From AP-15 sp963712825 (GTDB taxonomy: Bacteria > Pseudomonadota > Alphaproteobacteria > ATCC43930 > CGMCC-115725), in assembly GCA_963712825.1 (NCBI GenBank), contig CAVQJP010000016.1:434001-498000 (forward strand): a DNA stretch of 64,000 nt. The letters run 5' to 3'. The notes below the pieces were generated by a model that worked only from the letters and a program-made list of their open reading frames with translations, did no database searches and had not been told where the DNA came from. Of the stretch, positions 50,773 to 59,612 are shown piece by piece. How positions within the stretch are numbered: the first letter of the stretch is position 1; each line of letters opens with the position of its first letter. Both the position numbers and the translations under genes were made by a program.

Positions 50773-51526
50773 GGTTAAGCCGCGCCCCGCTAAAAGTGGC
50801 GCAACACTCACATTAGAATGGGACCGGTTGGCAGAAGAGCGCCATCGCCAAATCGCCTCTGGGGAGGATGTAAGCTTCGAATACGTAACTGTCCCACTAA
50901 CCTGGAGCCTGCTTCAAGACGCGGACTACACTCGGGTTATAGACATTGGCGCTGGCACGGGGGATTTTACCATTAAACTCGCTGCCGTTGCAGGGAAGGT
51001 CATAGCGATAGAGCCGTCACGGGCCAGCATTGACGTGGCGCGAAGAGTCTGCTCCTCGGCGCGAAATGTGCGCTTCATTGAGGCGGCACTCGAGGAAGCA
51101 GCGACTTACATTGGGAACGAGCCGATTACAGCCGCGGTAGCCTTGATGACGCTCATGACGGCACCCGATCTTCGTGGATTTGCTAATGCTCTTGCATCTC
51201 TGCTGCCCCCTGGTGCGCAATTCGTCGCTGTTTTAACCCACCCCTGGTTTTGGTCGGCGTACTGGGGATATGAAAAAAAAGCATGGTTTCAATATTACGC
51301 CGAGATTTTCATTGAAGCTCCGTTCAAAATTTCAAAACGTAAGACGGACATTAAGACCACCCACATTCACCGGCCACTCGAACAATACGTGACCGTATTT
51401 GAGGAGAAAGGTTTCAAACTAGAGGCCCTTGCGGAACCAATGCCGCCCGCAGAGGTGCAAGCCCTCTACCCGGAGCCATGGCGATTCCCGCGTTTTATGG
51501 GGATACGGTGGCGTAAAGCGAGCTAA
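50765..51526 (+). CDS. SAM-dependent methyltransferase of unknown substrate
   Basis: 253 residues. The class I SAM motif is RVIDIGAGTGDFTIKL (57-72), followed by KVIAIEPSRASIDVARR. The N-terminus has EWDRLAEERHRQIASGEDVS, and the C-terminal half contains WFWSAYWGYEKKAWFQYYAE, a hydrophobic aromatic-rich segment. The start is ATG 50765 inside the end of the preceding gene, so the two are coupled. Same AT-rich composition. It could modify a small molecule, lipid or protein; nothing in the sequence decides. Confidence 0.75.
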   Translation: MNKVKPRPAKSGATLTLEWDRLAEERHRQIASGEDVSFEYVTVPLTWSLLQDADYTRVIDIGAGTGDFTIKLAAVAGKVIAIEPSRASIDVARRVCSSARNVRFIEAALEEAATYIGNEPITAAVALMTLMTAPDLRGFANALASLLPPGAQFVAVLTHPWFWSAYWGYEKKAWFQYYAEIFIEAPFKISKRKTDIKTTHIHRPLEQYVTVFEEKGFKLEALAEPMPPAEVQALYPEPWRFPRFMGIRWRKAS

Positions 51527-51808
51527 ACGCTTTACCCCACTGCTGTTGTCGCGCAAAATGCCGACGGGAACCGGTGCGCCCCTAGCGGCGCGCACAACAG
51601 TAATTAGCTAAAAATTCAGGGTGCGCCGGCGCCGGATTGATCGTCGCCTTGCCAAGCAAACACCGCGCGGCTAGGTTCGCGGGCCGTTCGCGCCAAGGGC
51701 TGGTGCGGGCGTGCCACCGAGATGCTCGGCCGACGAGCGCCGGTGGCGCCGAGTTCGACCGGATTTCGGGACGGACCGCCAATAAAGGCCCGATGGGAAG
51801 GAGACGAG

Positions 51809-53143
51809 ATGGAGCTTTCCAGATCCGCCCGGCTGACCCGGCGCGGTCTGCTGCGGGCCGGCAGCGGACTGATCGCCGCCTCGACCCTGCCGCGCTTCGC
51901 CCGTGCCGAAGACCAGCCGCCGATCGGGACCTGGCCAGCGGGCTCGTCGGGCAACTCGGTGTTTATCGGCATCAGCGTGCCGCGCACCGGCACCTACGCG
52001 GTCCAGGGCGAGGACGAGCTCAAGGGATACATGCTCGCGGTCGAGCACATCAACAACGGCAACCCGCTGATAAAAGCGATCTCGCCGAAAACGACAAAAG
52101 GCGTGCTCGGCAAGGAGGTCAAATACGGGGTCGCCGATTCCGAGGCCAACCCCAATACCGCGGTCCAGGAGCAGTCTCGTTTCATCAACGACAACAAGGC
52201 GGTGCTGATCACCGGCTCGACCTCGAGCGCAGTCGCGGTGGCGCTGAACAAATTTGCGCAGCGCGAAAAGGTGCTTTATGTGACCGGCATCACCGGGTCC
52301 AACGACACCACCGGCAAGGACTGCGTGCGCTACGGCTTCCGCCAGTGCTTCTACGGCCAGACCGCCGCCGCGGCGCTCGGGCCGGTGCTGATCAAGGCGC
52401 TCGGCCGCGACAAAAAGGCCGCCTATCTGACGCCGGACTACACCTATGGCCACACCGTCCAGCATTCGATGCAGGACTACCTCGGCAAAAACGGCGGCTG
52501 GACGATGGTCACCAACCAGGTGGCGCCGTTGGGAGCGCCCGATTACAGCTCCTATCTGCTCAACATCGCCAATTCCGGCGCCGACGTGCTGCTCAACGTC
52601 AATTGGGGGCACGACGCGGTGCTGTCGATCGAGCAGGCACAGCATTTTGGCATCCTGCCGAAAATGAAGCTGGTGATCCCCTACCAGGTGCCGTTCCTGA
52701 CCAAGGAGGTCGGGCCGCAAATCATGGCCGGCGTCTATGCCGCCACCGATTTCTGGTGGACTCTCGAAGACAAGTATCCGCTCGCCAAGATGTTCGTGAC
52801 CGCGTTCAACCAGAAATACGGCTACAAGCCCGAATGGGGCGCCAACAACTCGTATATGCAGTTTGCCTTGTGGGCGGACGCGGTCGAGCGCGCCGGCACC
52901 TTTTACCCGCCGGCGGTAATCAAGTCCTATGAGGCGGGCCATCACAACGACTCGACCGTCGGCGACGTTTATTTTCGCGCCGAGGACCATCAGCTGGTGC
53001 GGCCGGTGACCATCGTCCGCGGCAAGGAGCCCGCCGCGATGAAGTCGCCGGACGATTACTGGGAGGTCGAGGAGGTCGTCCCCGGCGCCGGGTTGATGCA
53101 GGCGCCTGGCGCCTTTGGCTGCAAGCTCGGCCCTTACACCTGA
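51809..53143 (+). CDS. Branched-chain amino-acid/urea-type ABC solute-binding protein, TAT-exported
   Basis: 444 residues. The twin-arginine signal RLTRRGLLRAGSGLIA is followed by a hydrophobic segment and cleavage near RFARAE. The mature part has IGISVPRTGTYAVQGEDELK (residues 51-70), DSEANPNTAVQEQSRFIND, VTGITGSNDTTG and a C-terminal DVYFRAEDHQLVRPV, family 5/LivJ features. The start is ATG 51809 with a GGGAAGGAG site. First gene of a Liv-type operon; the ligand may be an amino acid, urea or a related compound. Confidence 0.9.
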   Translation: MELSRSARLTRRGLLRAGSGLIAASTLPRFARAEDQPPIGTWPAGSSGNSVFIGISVPRTGTYAVQGEDELKGYMLAVEHINNGNPLIKAISPKTTKGVLGKEVKYGVADSEANPNTAVQEQSRFINDNKAVLITGSTSSAVAVALNKFAQREKVLYVTGITGSNDTTGKDCVRYGFRQCFYGQTAAAALGPVLIKALGRDKKAAYLTPDYTYGHTVQHSMQDYLGKNGGWTMVTNQVAPLGAPDYSSYLLNIANSGADVLLNVNWGHDAVLSIEQAQHFGILPKMKLVIPYQVPFLTKEVGPQIMAGVYAATDFWWTLEDKYPLAKMFVTAFNQKYGYKPEWGANNSYMQFALWADAVERAGTFYPPAVIKSYEAGHHNDSTVGDVYFRAEDHQLVRPVTIVRGKEPAAMKSPDDYWEVEEVVPGAGLMQAPGAFGCKLGPYT

Positions 53144-53222
53144 CGCCGCGGCGGGCCGGTCGGCGCGCGCCGGGTTCCGCCCGACGCCGCGGCTGCGCGC
53201 TCGGCTAAGCACTCACAACCAA

Positions 53223-54098
53223 ATGATCACCTGGCCCAATTTCATCTCGCAGCTGTTCAACGGGCTGGCCTCGGGCGCCTTGCTGGCGCTGATCGCTTCG
53301 GGGCTGACGATCATCTACGGCACCCTCGGCGTGCTGAACCTCGCGCATGGTGCGATGTTCATGCTCGGCGGCTATGCCGGGTGGGCCGCGTTTCAGGCGA
53401 CCGGGTCGTTTGCCCTCGCCGTGGTCGCCGGCGCGCTCTTTCTGGTGGTCGTCGGCGGGGTCATGGAAGTCGTCGTGATCCGGCGCTTTTACCAGCGCCC
53501 GCCGGAAGACCAGATCCTGGTCACGTTCGGGATCGGCATCGTCATCGTCGAATTGGTGCGGCTCGGCTTTGGCGGCCTGTCGCGCACCGTCCCGCCGCCC
53601 GACTGGGCCGCCGGCGTCACCGCGATTGGATTTCTGATCTACCCGACCTACCGGATCGTCGTGCTGGCGATCGTTGCTGCGGCCCTCGCTGTGCTCTACG
53701 TCGTCCTCTACCGCACCCGGCTCGGCATGATCGTGCGCGCCGGGATCGAGGATTCGACAATGGTCAGCATGCTCGGCATCAACGTCGATCGCGTCTTCAT
53801 GCTGGTTTTCGGCATTGGTGCCATGGCGGCGGGATTCGCCGGCATCGTCAACGCGCCGGTAGTGTCGCTGACCCCCGACATGGGCGATGGCATCCTGGTG
53901 CAGACTTTTGTCGTGATCGTCATCGGCGGTGTCGGGTCGTTTCCGGGCGCCATCCTCGGCGGGCTCGTTGCGGGCGAAATTCTGAGCCTGACCTCGATGG
54001 TCGACCCGAGCTACTCCGAGGTCATGCTGTTCGTGGTGATGACGCTGGTGCTGCTGCTGCGTCCGCAAGGCCTGCTCGGCCAGCGCGGCCGCGATTGA
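53223..54098 (+). CDS. LivH-type ABC permease
   Basis: 291 residues with eight or so spans: FNGLASGALLALIASGLTII, YGTLGVLNLAHGAMFMLGGY near the start, and ILVTFGIGIVIVELVRL, IVVLAIVAAALAVLY, FVVIVIGGVGSFPGAILGGL later. These are LivH-type permease features. It begins 79 bases after the solute-binding gene with a weak ribosome site. Confidence 0.92.
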   Translation: MITWPNFISQLFNGLASGALLALIASGLTIIYGTLGVLNLAHGAMFMLGGYAGWAAFQATGSFALAVVAGALFLVVVGGVMEVVVIRRFYQRPPEDQILVTFGIGIVIVELVRLGFGGLSRTVPPPDWAAGVTAIGFLIYPTYRIVVLAIVAAALAVLYVVLYRTRLGMIVRAGIEDSTMVSMLGINVDRVFMLVFGIGAMAAGFAGIVNAPVVSLTPDMGDGILVQTFVVIVIGGVGSFPGAILGGLVAGEILSLTSMVDPSYSEVMLFVVMTLVLLLRPQGLLGQRGRD

Positions 54099-54139
54099 GC
54101 AGCCCGGGTTGAGCCGCCGGTATTGAGCGCTCGGGTGCG

Positions 54140-55972
54140 ATGCGTCACCGCCGGTTTGTGACCGAGGCGCTGACCGCGGCGGCCCTTGTCGCGGCCCCGT
54201 TTGTGCTGCCTTGGCTCGGCTTTGCCCCCGACACGGTCAACGAGATTCTGGTCTGGGGGCTGTTCGGGGTCGGCTTCGACATATTGTTCGGCTACACCGG
54301 CCTGTTGTCGTTCGGGCAGTCGGCGTTTTACGGCACCGGCGGTTTTGTCGCCGCCTATCTTTTGACCAACAATCTGGTGTCGGACGTGCCGGCGGCCCTC
54401 GTCCTCGGCACGATCGGGGCAATGCTGGCCGGTGTCCTCGTCGGCGCGGTCGCGCTGCGCCGCACCGGCATCTACTTCGCGATGATCACCGTGGCGATCG
54501 CCGAGACGTTTTTCTTCGCCGAGAACTCGCCGCTCTCCGCCTGGACCGGCGGCGAGAACGGGCTCCCCGGCGTGCCCGCCCCGAGATTGGCGGTCGGGGG
54601 TTTCGTCTACCAGGTCGGCACCGGCTGGTCGATGTACGGATTTCTCGCCGCCTGCTACTTCGTCGGCATCGTGATCGCGCTCAGGATCGTGCGCTCGCCG
54701 GTCGGCGCCGTCCTGACCGCGATCCGCGACAACCCGGTGCGGGCATGCGCAGTCGGCCATGCGGTCGGGCTTTACAAGCTGACCGCGTTTGTCGTCGCCG
54801 CGGCTTATGCCGGCTTCGCCGGCGGACTGCTCGGCGTGCTGCAGGGCTTTATGCCGCCCGACGCCTTCACCTTTGCGACCTCCGGGCAATTGGTGATGCA
54901 AACCGCGATCGGCGGGCCGGGCACGTTGTTCGGCCCATTGCTGGGTGCCGCGGTCTGGCTCTACTTGCGCGATTTCCTGCAGGCGGTGATCGGGCTCGGC
55001 AGCACCTGGAAATTGGTCCTGGGTCTGGTTTTTGTGCTGCTGGTCTGCTTTCTGCGCCGCGGCCTGATCGGCGGCGTGCAGGATCTCTTGCGGCTGCCAG
55101 GGCTGCTCGGTACCCGCTCCGACCGGCTCGGCCCGGCGGCTGCGCCAATTGAAACCGCGCCGGCGCCGCTTGCCGCTATCGGGCCGCCGCGCCGCCGCCG
55201 CGAGCTTGCGTTCTCCGGCCCGGCCTTGGAAGCCCGCCGCCTGACCAAATCATTTGGCGGACTGGTCGCGAACCGCGACCTCGACCTGTCGGTCGCGGCC
55301 GGCGAATTGCGCGGCATTATCGGTCCCAATGGCGCCGGGAAGAGCACATTGTTCAAGATGCTGACGTGCGAGCTGGCGCCGACCGCCGGGCATATAATTT
55401 TCCATGGCCGCGACATTACCGGCATGGATGTAGCCCGGGTGTGCCAGCTCGGCCTGACCAAAAGCTATCAGGTCAACCAGCTCTTTAACCGCCTGACGGT
55501 GCGCGAAAACGTTGTGATCGCGGCTCTTGGCGAGCGCCGCGGCACCTTCCGCCTCGACCTGTTGCGGCGCATCGACCGGGTCGCCGGGCTGACCATGCAG
55601 GTCGAGAGCACCTTGGCCCTGGTCGCACTCGGCGAGCGGGCCCAAACGCCGGTGGCCGCACTTGCCTATGGCGAAAAGCGCCGGCTGGAGATCGCGCTGG
55701 CGCTCGCCGGCTCGCCGTCGCTGCTGCTGCTCGACGAGCCGCTCGCGGGAATGAGCCCAGCCGAGCGCGTCGAGACGGTGCAGCTCCTCAAAAACATCCG
55801 CCACGGACGCACCCTGATTGTCGTCGAGCACGACATGGAGGCGCTCTTCGAGTTGGCCGAACGGATCACCGTGCTGCACGAGGGCGCCGTCCTCGCCGAA
55901 GGCACGCCGGCCGAAATCCAGCGCAGCAGCTTGGTCCAGGAAGCCTATCTCGGCGGGGTGGCGGCCGCGTGA
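54140..55972 (+). CDS. Fused LivM permease and LivG ATPase
   Basis: 610 residues in one chain. The first 310 residues are a LivM-type permease with spans such as TEALTAAALVAAPFVLPW and VGFDILFGYTGLLSFGQSAF. A Pro/Arg-rich linker runs to about 357, then an ATPase with Walker A GPNGAGKS (395-402), LTVRENVVIAA, ALAYGEKRRLEIAL, Walker B LLLLDEPLAGM and VEHDMEALFELAE. In most bacteria these are separate proteins. The fusion must position one ATPase with each permease copy. GTGA overlap to LivF. Confidence 0.92.
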   Translation: MRHRRFVTEALTAAALVAAPFVLPWLGFAPDTVNEILVWGLFGVGFDILFGYTGLLSFGQSAFYGTGGFVAAYLLTNNLVSDVPAALVLGTIGAMLAGVLVGAVALRRTGIYFAMITVAIAETFFFAENSPLSAWTGGENGLPGVPAPRLAVGGFVYQVGTGWSMYGFLAACYFVGIVIALRIVRSPVGAVLTAIRDNPVRACAVGHAVGLYKLTAFVVAAAYAGFAGGLLGVLQGFMPPDAFTFATSGQLVMQTAIGGPGTLFGPLLGAAVWLYLRDFLQAVIGLGSTWKLVLGLVFVLLVCFLRRGLIGGVQDLLRLPGLLGTRSDRLGPAAAPIETAPAPLAAIGPPRRRRELAFSGPALEARRLTKSFGGLVANRDLDLSVAAGELRGIIGPNGAGKSTLFKMLTCELAPTAGHIIFHGRDITGMDVARVCQLGLTKSYQVNQLFNRLTVRENVVIAALGERRGTFRLDLLRRIDRVAGLTMQVESTLALVALGERAQTPVAALAYGEKRRLEIALALAGSPSLLLLDEPLAGMSPAERVETVQLLKNIRHGRTLIVVEHDMEALFELAERITVLHEGAVLAEGTPAEIQRSSLVQEAYLGGVAAA

Positions 55973-56670
55973 GCGCACTGCTCGAAATCGACCGCATCAA
56001 CAGCTACTATGGCGACAGCCATATCCTGTTCGACGTGTCGCTGCGGGTCGAGCGCAACGAGGTCGTCGGCCTTCTCGGCCGCAACGGTGCGGGCAAAAGC
56101 ACAACGTTGAAAAGCCTGATCGGGGTCGTGCGCCCGCGCTCCGGCCAAATCGCGGTCGACGGCATGCCGACCCAGGGCTTGGCCCCGCACGCGATCGCAG
56201 CGCTCGGGCTGCAGCTGGTGCCGGAGGACCGCCGCATTTTCGGCAGCCTCAGCGTCGAGGACAATCTGGTCCTGGCCGGGCTGACGGCGAAACCGCGCTG
56301 GCCGCTCGAGCGGGTATGGGAGACGTTTCCCCGGCTGCGCGAGCGCCGGCGCAATCGCGGCACCGACCTCTCGGGCGGCGAGCAGCAAATGCTGGCGATT
56401 GCCCGCGCGTTGGTGCGCGTGCCGAAAATCCTGTTGCTCGACGAGCCGTTCGAGGGGCTGGCGCCGATCATCGTGCGCGACCTGCTCGCCACCTGCCGCG
56501 CGCTCGCCGAGGCCGGCCAGACGATCGTGTTGGTCGAGCAGAACGTGTCGGCGGCGCTCAGCCTCGCCGACCGCCTCTATGTCCTCAACAACGGGCACAT
56601 CGTCGACGAAATGACGGCGCAGTCGGCGCGCAGCCGGCCGGAGAGCCTGCACCGCTATCTCGGCGTCTGA
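55969..56670 (+). CDS. LivF-type ABC ATP-binding protein
   Basis: 233 residues. Walker A GRNGAGKS (37-44), signature LSGGEQQMLAIARAL, Walker B ILLLDEPFEGLAP and switch VLVEQNV are LivF features. The start is GTG 55969, overlapping the previous stop by GTGA. It pairs with the fused LivG to form the ATPase heterodimer. Confidence 0.93.
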   Translation: MSALLEIDRINSYYGDSHILFDVSLRVERNEVVGLLGRNGAGKSTTLKSLIGVVRPRSGQIAVDGMPTQGLAPHAIAALGLQLVPEDRRIFGSLSVEDNLVLAGLTAKPRWPLERVWETFPRLRERRRNRGTDLSGGEQQMLAIARALVRVPKILLLDEPFEGLAPIIVRDLLATCRALAEAGQTIVLVEQNVSAALSLADRLYVLNNGHIVDEMTAQSARSRPESLHRYLGV

Positions 56671-56813
56671 CGGGAGTACGGGCGGAAGATCCGCCGCCGA
56701 CGTGGGTTTTAGCGCCGGATTTGAAAAGAATTATGATAGATCAGCCCCTTGGCCCTCACTAACGCGAAAAAACTCGTTAAAAGACAGCAGATCCGTCATG
56801 CCGGGGCGCGGGC

Positions 56814-56892
56814 ACGGCCCGCGAGCCCGGAACCTATGAACACCGGCCCGCGAATATATGCCCGAAACGCGGTGTTCATGGGTTCCGGGCCG
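56814..56892. repeat. Long imperfect inverted repeat
   Basis: CCCGGAACCTATGAACACCG in the left half pairs with CGGTGTTCATGGGTTCCGGG in the right half, around a loop with GCGAATATATGCCCGAAACG. One or two mismatches lie in the 20-base stems. This motif type recurs in Bradyrhizobium-like and related Alphaproteobacteria as a dispersed element. It could fold as a large mRNA hairpin. Confidence 0.6.
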
Positions 56893-57014
56893 GCCCCGTT
56901 GGGCATCCCGGAATGAACAATCTACCGCGGAGCAGTTTCCTCACAGCCTCAAAAGCGGAGGGAGGTAAGGTATTGCGGCCGTCCCATCCCAAGCCAGACA
57001 GTAACAGGCGGCGC

Positions 57015-57110
57015 AACGTCATTGCGGGATCACCGCCGCGCGTCGGTGATCCCGCCGCCACTCCGGCGGCCCGAGATTGCAGTCACGCCCGCTGGTCGCA
57101 ATGACCGCCC
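57015..57110. repeat. REP-like repeat with a nested palindrome
   Basis: GCGGGATCACC and GGTGATCCCGC form a perfect 11-base inverted repeat around GCCGCGCGTC, within CGTCATTGCGGG...CGCAATGACCG flanks that also pair. The longer unit has the ATTGCG...CGCAAT ends seen in bacterial interspersed repeats, including the 42176 copy (TTATTGCG...GGCAATCCC). Confidence 0.55.
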
Positions 57111-57146
57111 CTGTCTGGCGGTTTGATCTGATCCGCGGGCCGCCGT

Positions 57147-58772
57147 TCAGGTTTTTTCGACGTTCCACATCAGGAACACCGGGGCGGCGATACGCCCTTT
57201 GATATTGCTGCGATAGGCGGTCTTGGGCGTGTACTGGCCGGTCGGAATATAGGGCACGGTCTCAAAGGCGCGCTGCTGCATTTGCGCGGCGATGCCCTGG
57301 CGGTCCTCGAGGTCGCTGGCATTGACCCATTCGGCGCGCATCGTCTCGAGCTTGTCGTCGGTCGGCCAGCCGAACCAGGCTTTCCTGCCGTTGCCGCGCA
57401 AGGGCTGGTTCAGGGTCGGATCGAGCATGTCGGCGCCGATAAAGCCGGTGCCGAACACATTCCAGCCGCCCTCTTCGACCGGCTTCGTCGAGGCCCGCCG
57501 CGTCACCAGCTGACCCCAATCCATCGCCGCGATCTCGACATTGAGCCCGAGCTTTTTCATCAGGTCGGAGACGACCAGCGCCTGGGCATGCGGGCCAACC
57601 AGATCGGTCGCATCGAGGACGACGATCTTTTCGCCCTTGTATCCGGCGTCGGCGATCAGCTTTTTGGCTTTGTCGAAATCGCGCTTACCGCTCAGCGCTT
57701 CAGCACCGGCCGTGCTCGCCATCGGCGTGCCCGCGGTAAAAAAGGACGGGCTGAGCTGCCAGTTTTCCGGGTCGCCGGCGATTGCGGTCATAAAGTCGGC
57801 CTGGTTGGCGACGGCCAGCACCGCCTGGCGCATCTTGACGTTGTCAAAGGGCGGATAGAGGTGGTTGAAGCGCACGAGCTGCGGCGAACCGAGCGGGTCG
57901 CTGTCGGCGACGACCACATCCTGGCCGGAAAACAGCGGGACGAGGTCGAGCGGCGGGTTTTCCCACCAGTCGACCTCGCCGCTGTTGAGCGAGGCGGCGG
58001 CGGTCGCGTGGTCGGGCACGACCAGCCACTCGACCCGGTCGAGCTTGACCGCCTTGCCGCCCGACGCCCAGCTCGGCGGTTCGTTGCGCGGCACGTAGTC
58101 GGTGTTTTTGACGTAGACCGCCTTGTTGCCGGGCTGAAACTCTTCCTTGACGAATTTGAACGGCCCCGAGCCGACCATTTCGGTGACCTGCTGGTAGGGG
58201 TCGGTCTTGGCCAGCCGCTCCGGCATGATGAACGGCACCAGGCTCGACACTTTGGCGATGGCGCTGATCAACAGCGGGAACGGCTGCTTGAGCCGGATCG
58301 AAAAGGACTTGTCGTCGCCGCCCTTCATCTCGGCGATTTCGGCGGCGAGCGTCTGCCCAAACAAGTCGCGCGCCATCCAGCGGTTGAGCGAGGCCGTGCA
58401 GTCGATCCCGCGCACCGGCTGGCCGTCATGGAATTTGAGCCCGTCGCGCAGTTTGAAGCTGTAGGTCAGCTTGTCGTCGGAGACATGGTAGTCGCCGACC
58501 ATCTGCGGGTGCGGCTGAAACTTGTCGTCGAGCGCAAACAGCGTGTCGAAAACCATGTAGCCGTGATTGCGGGTGATGTAGGCGGTCGTCCAGATCGGGT
58601 CGAGCACCCGCAGATCCGACTGGGCGATAAAGCGCAGGGTTTTGGTGTTGCCGGTCTTGGTGTCGCCGGTCTTGGTGTCGGCGGCCCGGGCGCTGCTGCC
58701 GAGACCGAGGCCGGCGAGGGTGGCAGCCCCCGCCCCGATGCCGAATTTGCGACGCGTCAGCCGGTAAGCCAT
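57147..58772 (-). CDS. Peptide-type ABC solute-binding protein (SBP family 5), TAT-exported
   Basis: 541 residues. Twin-arginine signal RLTRRKFGIGAGAATLAGLG. A short tandem TKTGD/TKTGN repeat follows (15-base DNA units at about 58641-58680). The mature protein has LRVLDPIWTTAYITRNHGYM, DNKLTYSFKLRDGLKFHDGQ-like KLTYSFKLRDGLKFHDGQ, then MVGSGPFKF and FNHLYPPFDNVKMRQAVLA, standard for dipeptide/oligopeptide receptors. The start is ATG 58772 with GGAGGAA. No permease or ATPase gene is nearby, so the rest of the transporter must lie elsewhere. Confidence 0.9.
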   Translation of the reverse strand: MAYRLTRRKFGIGAGAATLAGLGLGSSARAADTKTGDTKTGNTKTLRFIAQSDLRVLDPIWTTAYITRNHGYMVFDTLFALDDKFQPHPQMVGDYHVSDDKLTYSFKLRDGLKFHDGQPVRGIDCTASLNRWMARDLFGQTLAAEIAEMKGGDDKSFSIRLKQPFPLLISAIAKVSSLVPFIMPERLAKTDPYQQVTEMVGSGPFKFVKEEFQPGNKAVYVKNTDYVPRNEPPSWASGGKAVKLDRVEWLVVPDHATAAASLNSGEVDWWENPPLDLVPLFSGQDVVVADSDPLGSPQLVRFNHLYPPFDNVKMRQAVLAVANQADFMTAIAGDPENWQLSPSFFTAGTPMASTAGAEALSGKRDFDKAKKLIADAGYKGEKIVVLDATDLVGPHAQALVVSDLMKKLGLNVEIAAMDWGQLVTRRASTKPVEEGGWNVFGTGFIGADMLDPTLNQPLRGNGRKAWFGWPTDDKLETMRAEWVNASDLEDRQGIAAQMQQRAFETVPYIPTGQYTPKTAYRSNIKGRIAAPVFLMWNVEKT

Positions 58773-58889
58773 CGGTTCCTCCGCGGTTTGTGCTCGCCAT
58801 GCAAGCAAAAACCGGGCCGCGCTCGCGATCCGATGTTTTCCGGCCGCGGCGGGTTTGGCAGGCGCGAAATTGCTTTGCGTGATCGACGC

Positions 58890-59501
58890 TCAGTAAAGGC
58901 GGGTGCGGTAGCTTTCGGCGGTCTGGCGTTCGGCCTCTTCCGGGTCCATGCCGCCGATCTGCTCGGCGACAATACGGCCGATCGACGGGAAGGTGCCGCG
59001 TTCGACGCGCTTTTCCGGGTTCCACAGATCGGAGCGGATCAGCGCCTTGCCGCAGTGGAAATAGATCTCCTCGGCGGCGACCGCGATGCCGCTTCTCGGC
59101 ATCTTGCCGTTGACCGCGAGCGGTTCGAGCAGCGCGGGGTCGGTGGTGATGCTGGCGCGGCCGTTGACCCGCAGGGTCTCGTTGACGCCGGGGACGAAAA
59201 AGATCAGCCCGACGCCCGGCCGCGCCAAGAGATTGCCGAGCGTGTCGACGCGATTGTTGCCGAGCCGATCGGGGATCAGCAGGGTCGTGTCGTCGACCAC
59301 CCGGACAAAGCCCGGCGCGTCGCCTTTGGGCGAGGCGTCGCAGCGCCCCGACGGGTCCGACGACGCGATCACCAGAAACGGCGACATCGCGATAAAATCG
59401 CGGCAATACCGGTCGAACCGGCTCAGCTGCTTTTTGACGGCGCGCTCGCTCGGCTCGCCATAAAGCTCGCGCAGCCGCTGGGGGTCCTCGATCGTGTCCA
59501 T
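58890..59501 (-). CDS. Pyridoxamine-5'-phosphate-oxidase-like flavoprotein (MSMEG_1061 type)
   Basis: 203 residues. The FMN-binding split-barrel has FLVIASSDPSGRCDASPKGD (42-61), DRLGNNRVDTLGNLLARPGV and NETLRVNGRASITTDPALL. C-terminal WNPEKRVERGTFPSIGRI is typical of the MSMEG_1061-type subgroup. It reduces or oxidises a small substrate with FMN or F420 in relatives. Solitary gene. Confidence 0.85.
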   Translation of the reverse strand: MDTIEDPQRLRELYGEPSERAVKKQLSRFDRYCRDFIAMSPFLVIASSDPSGRCDASPKGDAPGFVRVVDDTTLLIPDRLGNNRVDTLGNLLARPGVGLIFFVPGVNETLRVNGRASITTDPALLEPLAVNGKMPRSGIAVAAEEIYFHCGKALIRSDLWNPEKRVERGTFPSIGRIVAEQIGGMDPEEAERQTAESYRTRLY

Positions 59502-59612
59502 CGCTCGCGTCCTCCAAGGGTTTCATGCGACTATGCGTGAGCTGCCGCAAAAGCGCCATCGGCATCGCCCGGCTGCGCAGGGATTGGCCGACCACCAGAA
59601 CGGAGACGAAGG

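Larger units (their letters stand above)
56671..57146. other. Gene-free interval with two strong palindromes
   Basis: 476 bases between the Liv operon and the convergent solute-binding gene. The two inverted repeats at 56814 and 57015 account for most of it. No open frame qualifies as a gene. The palindromes may act as transcription ends on both sides. Confidence 0.45.

Noticed and set aside
50110..51526. Prophage or integrated element spanning the AT-rich pair
   Set aside because: No integrase, attachment-site repeats or phage genes flank it; only the two-gene cassette is atypical.
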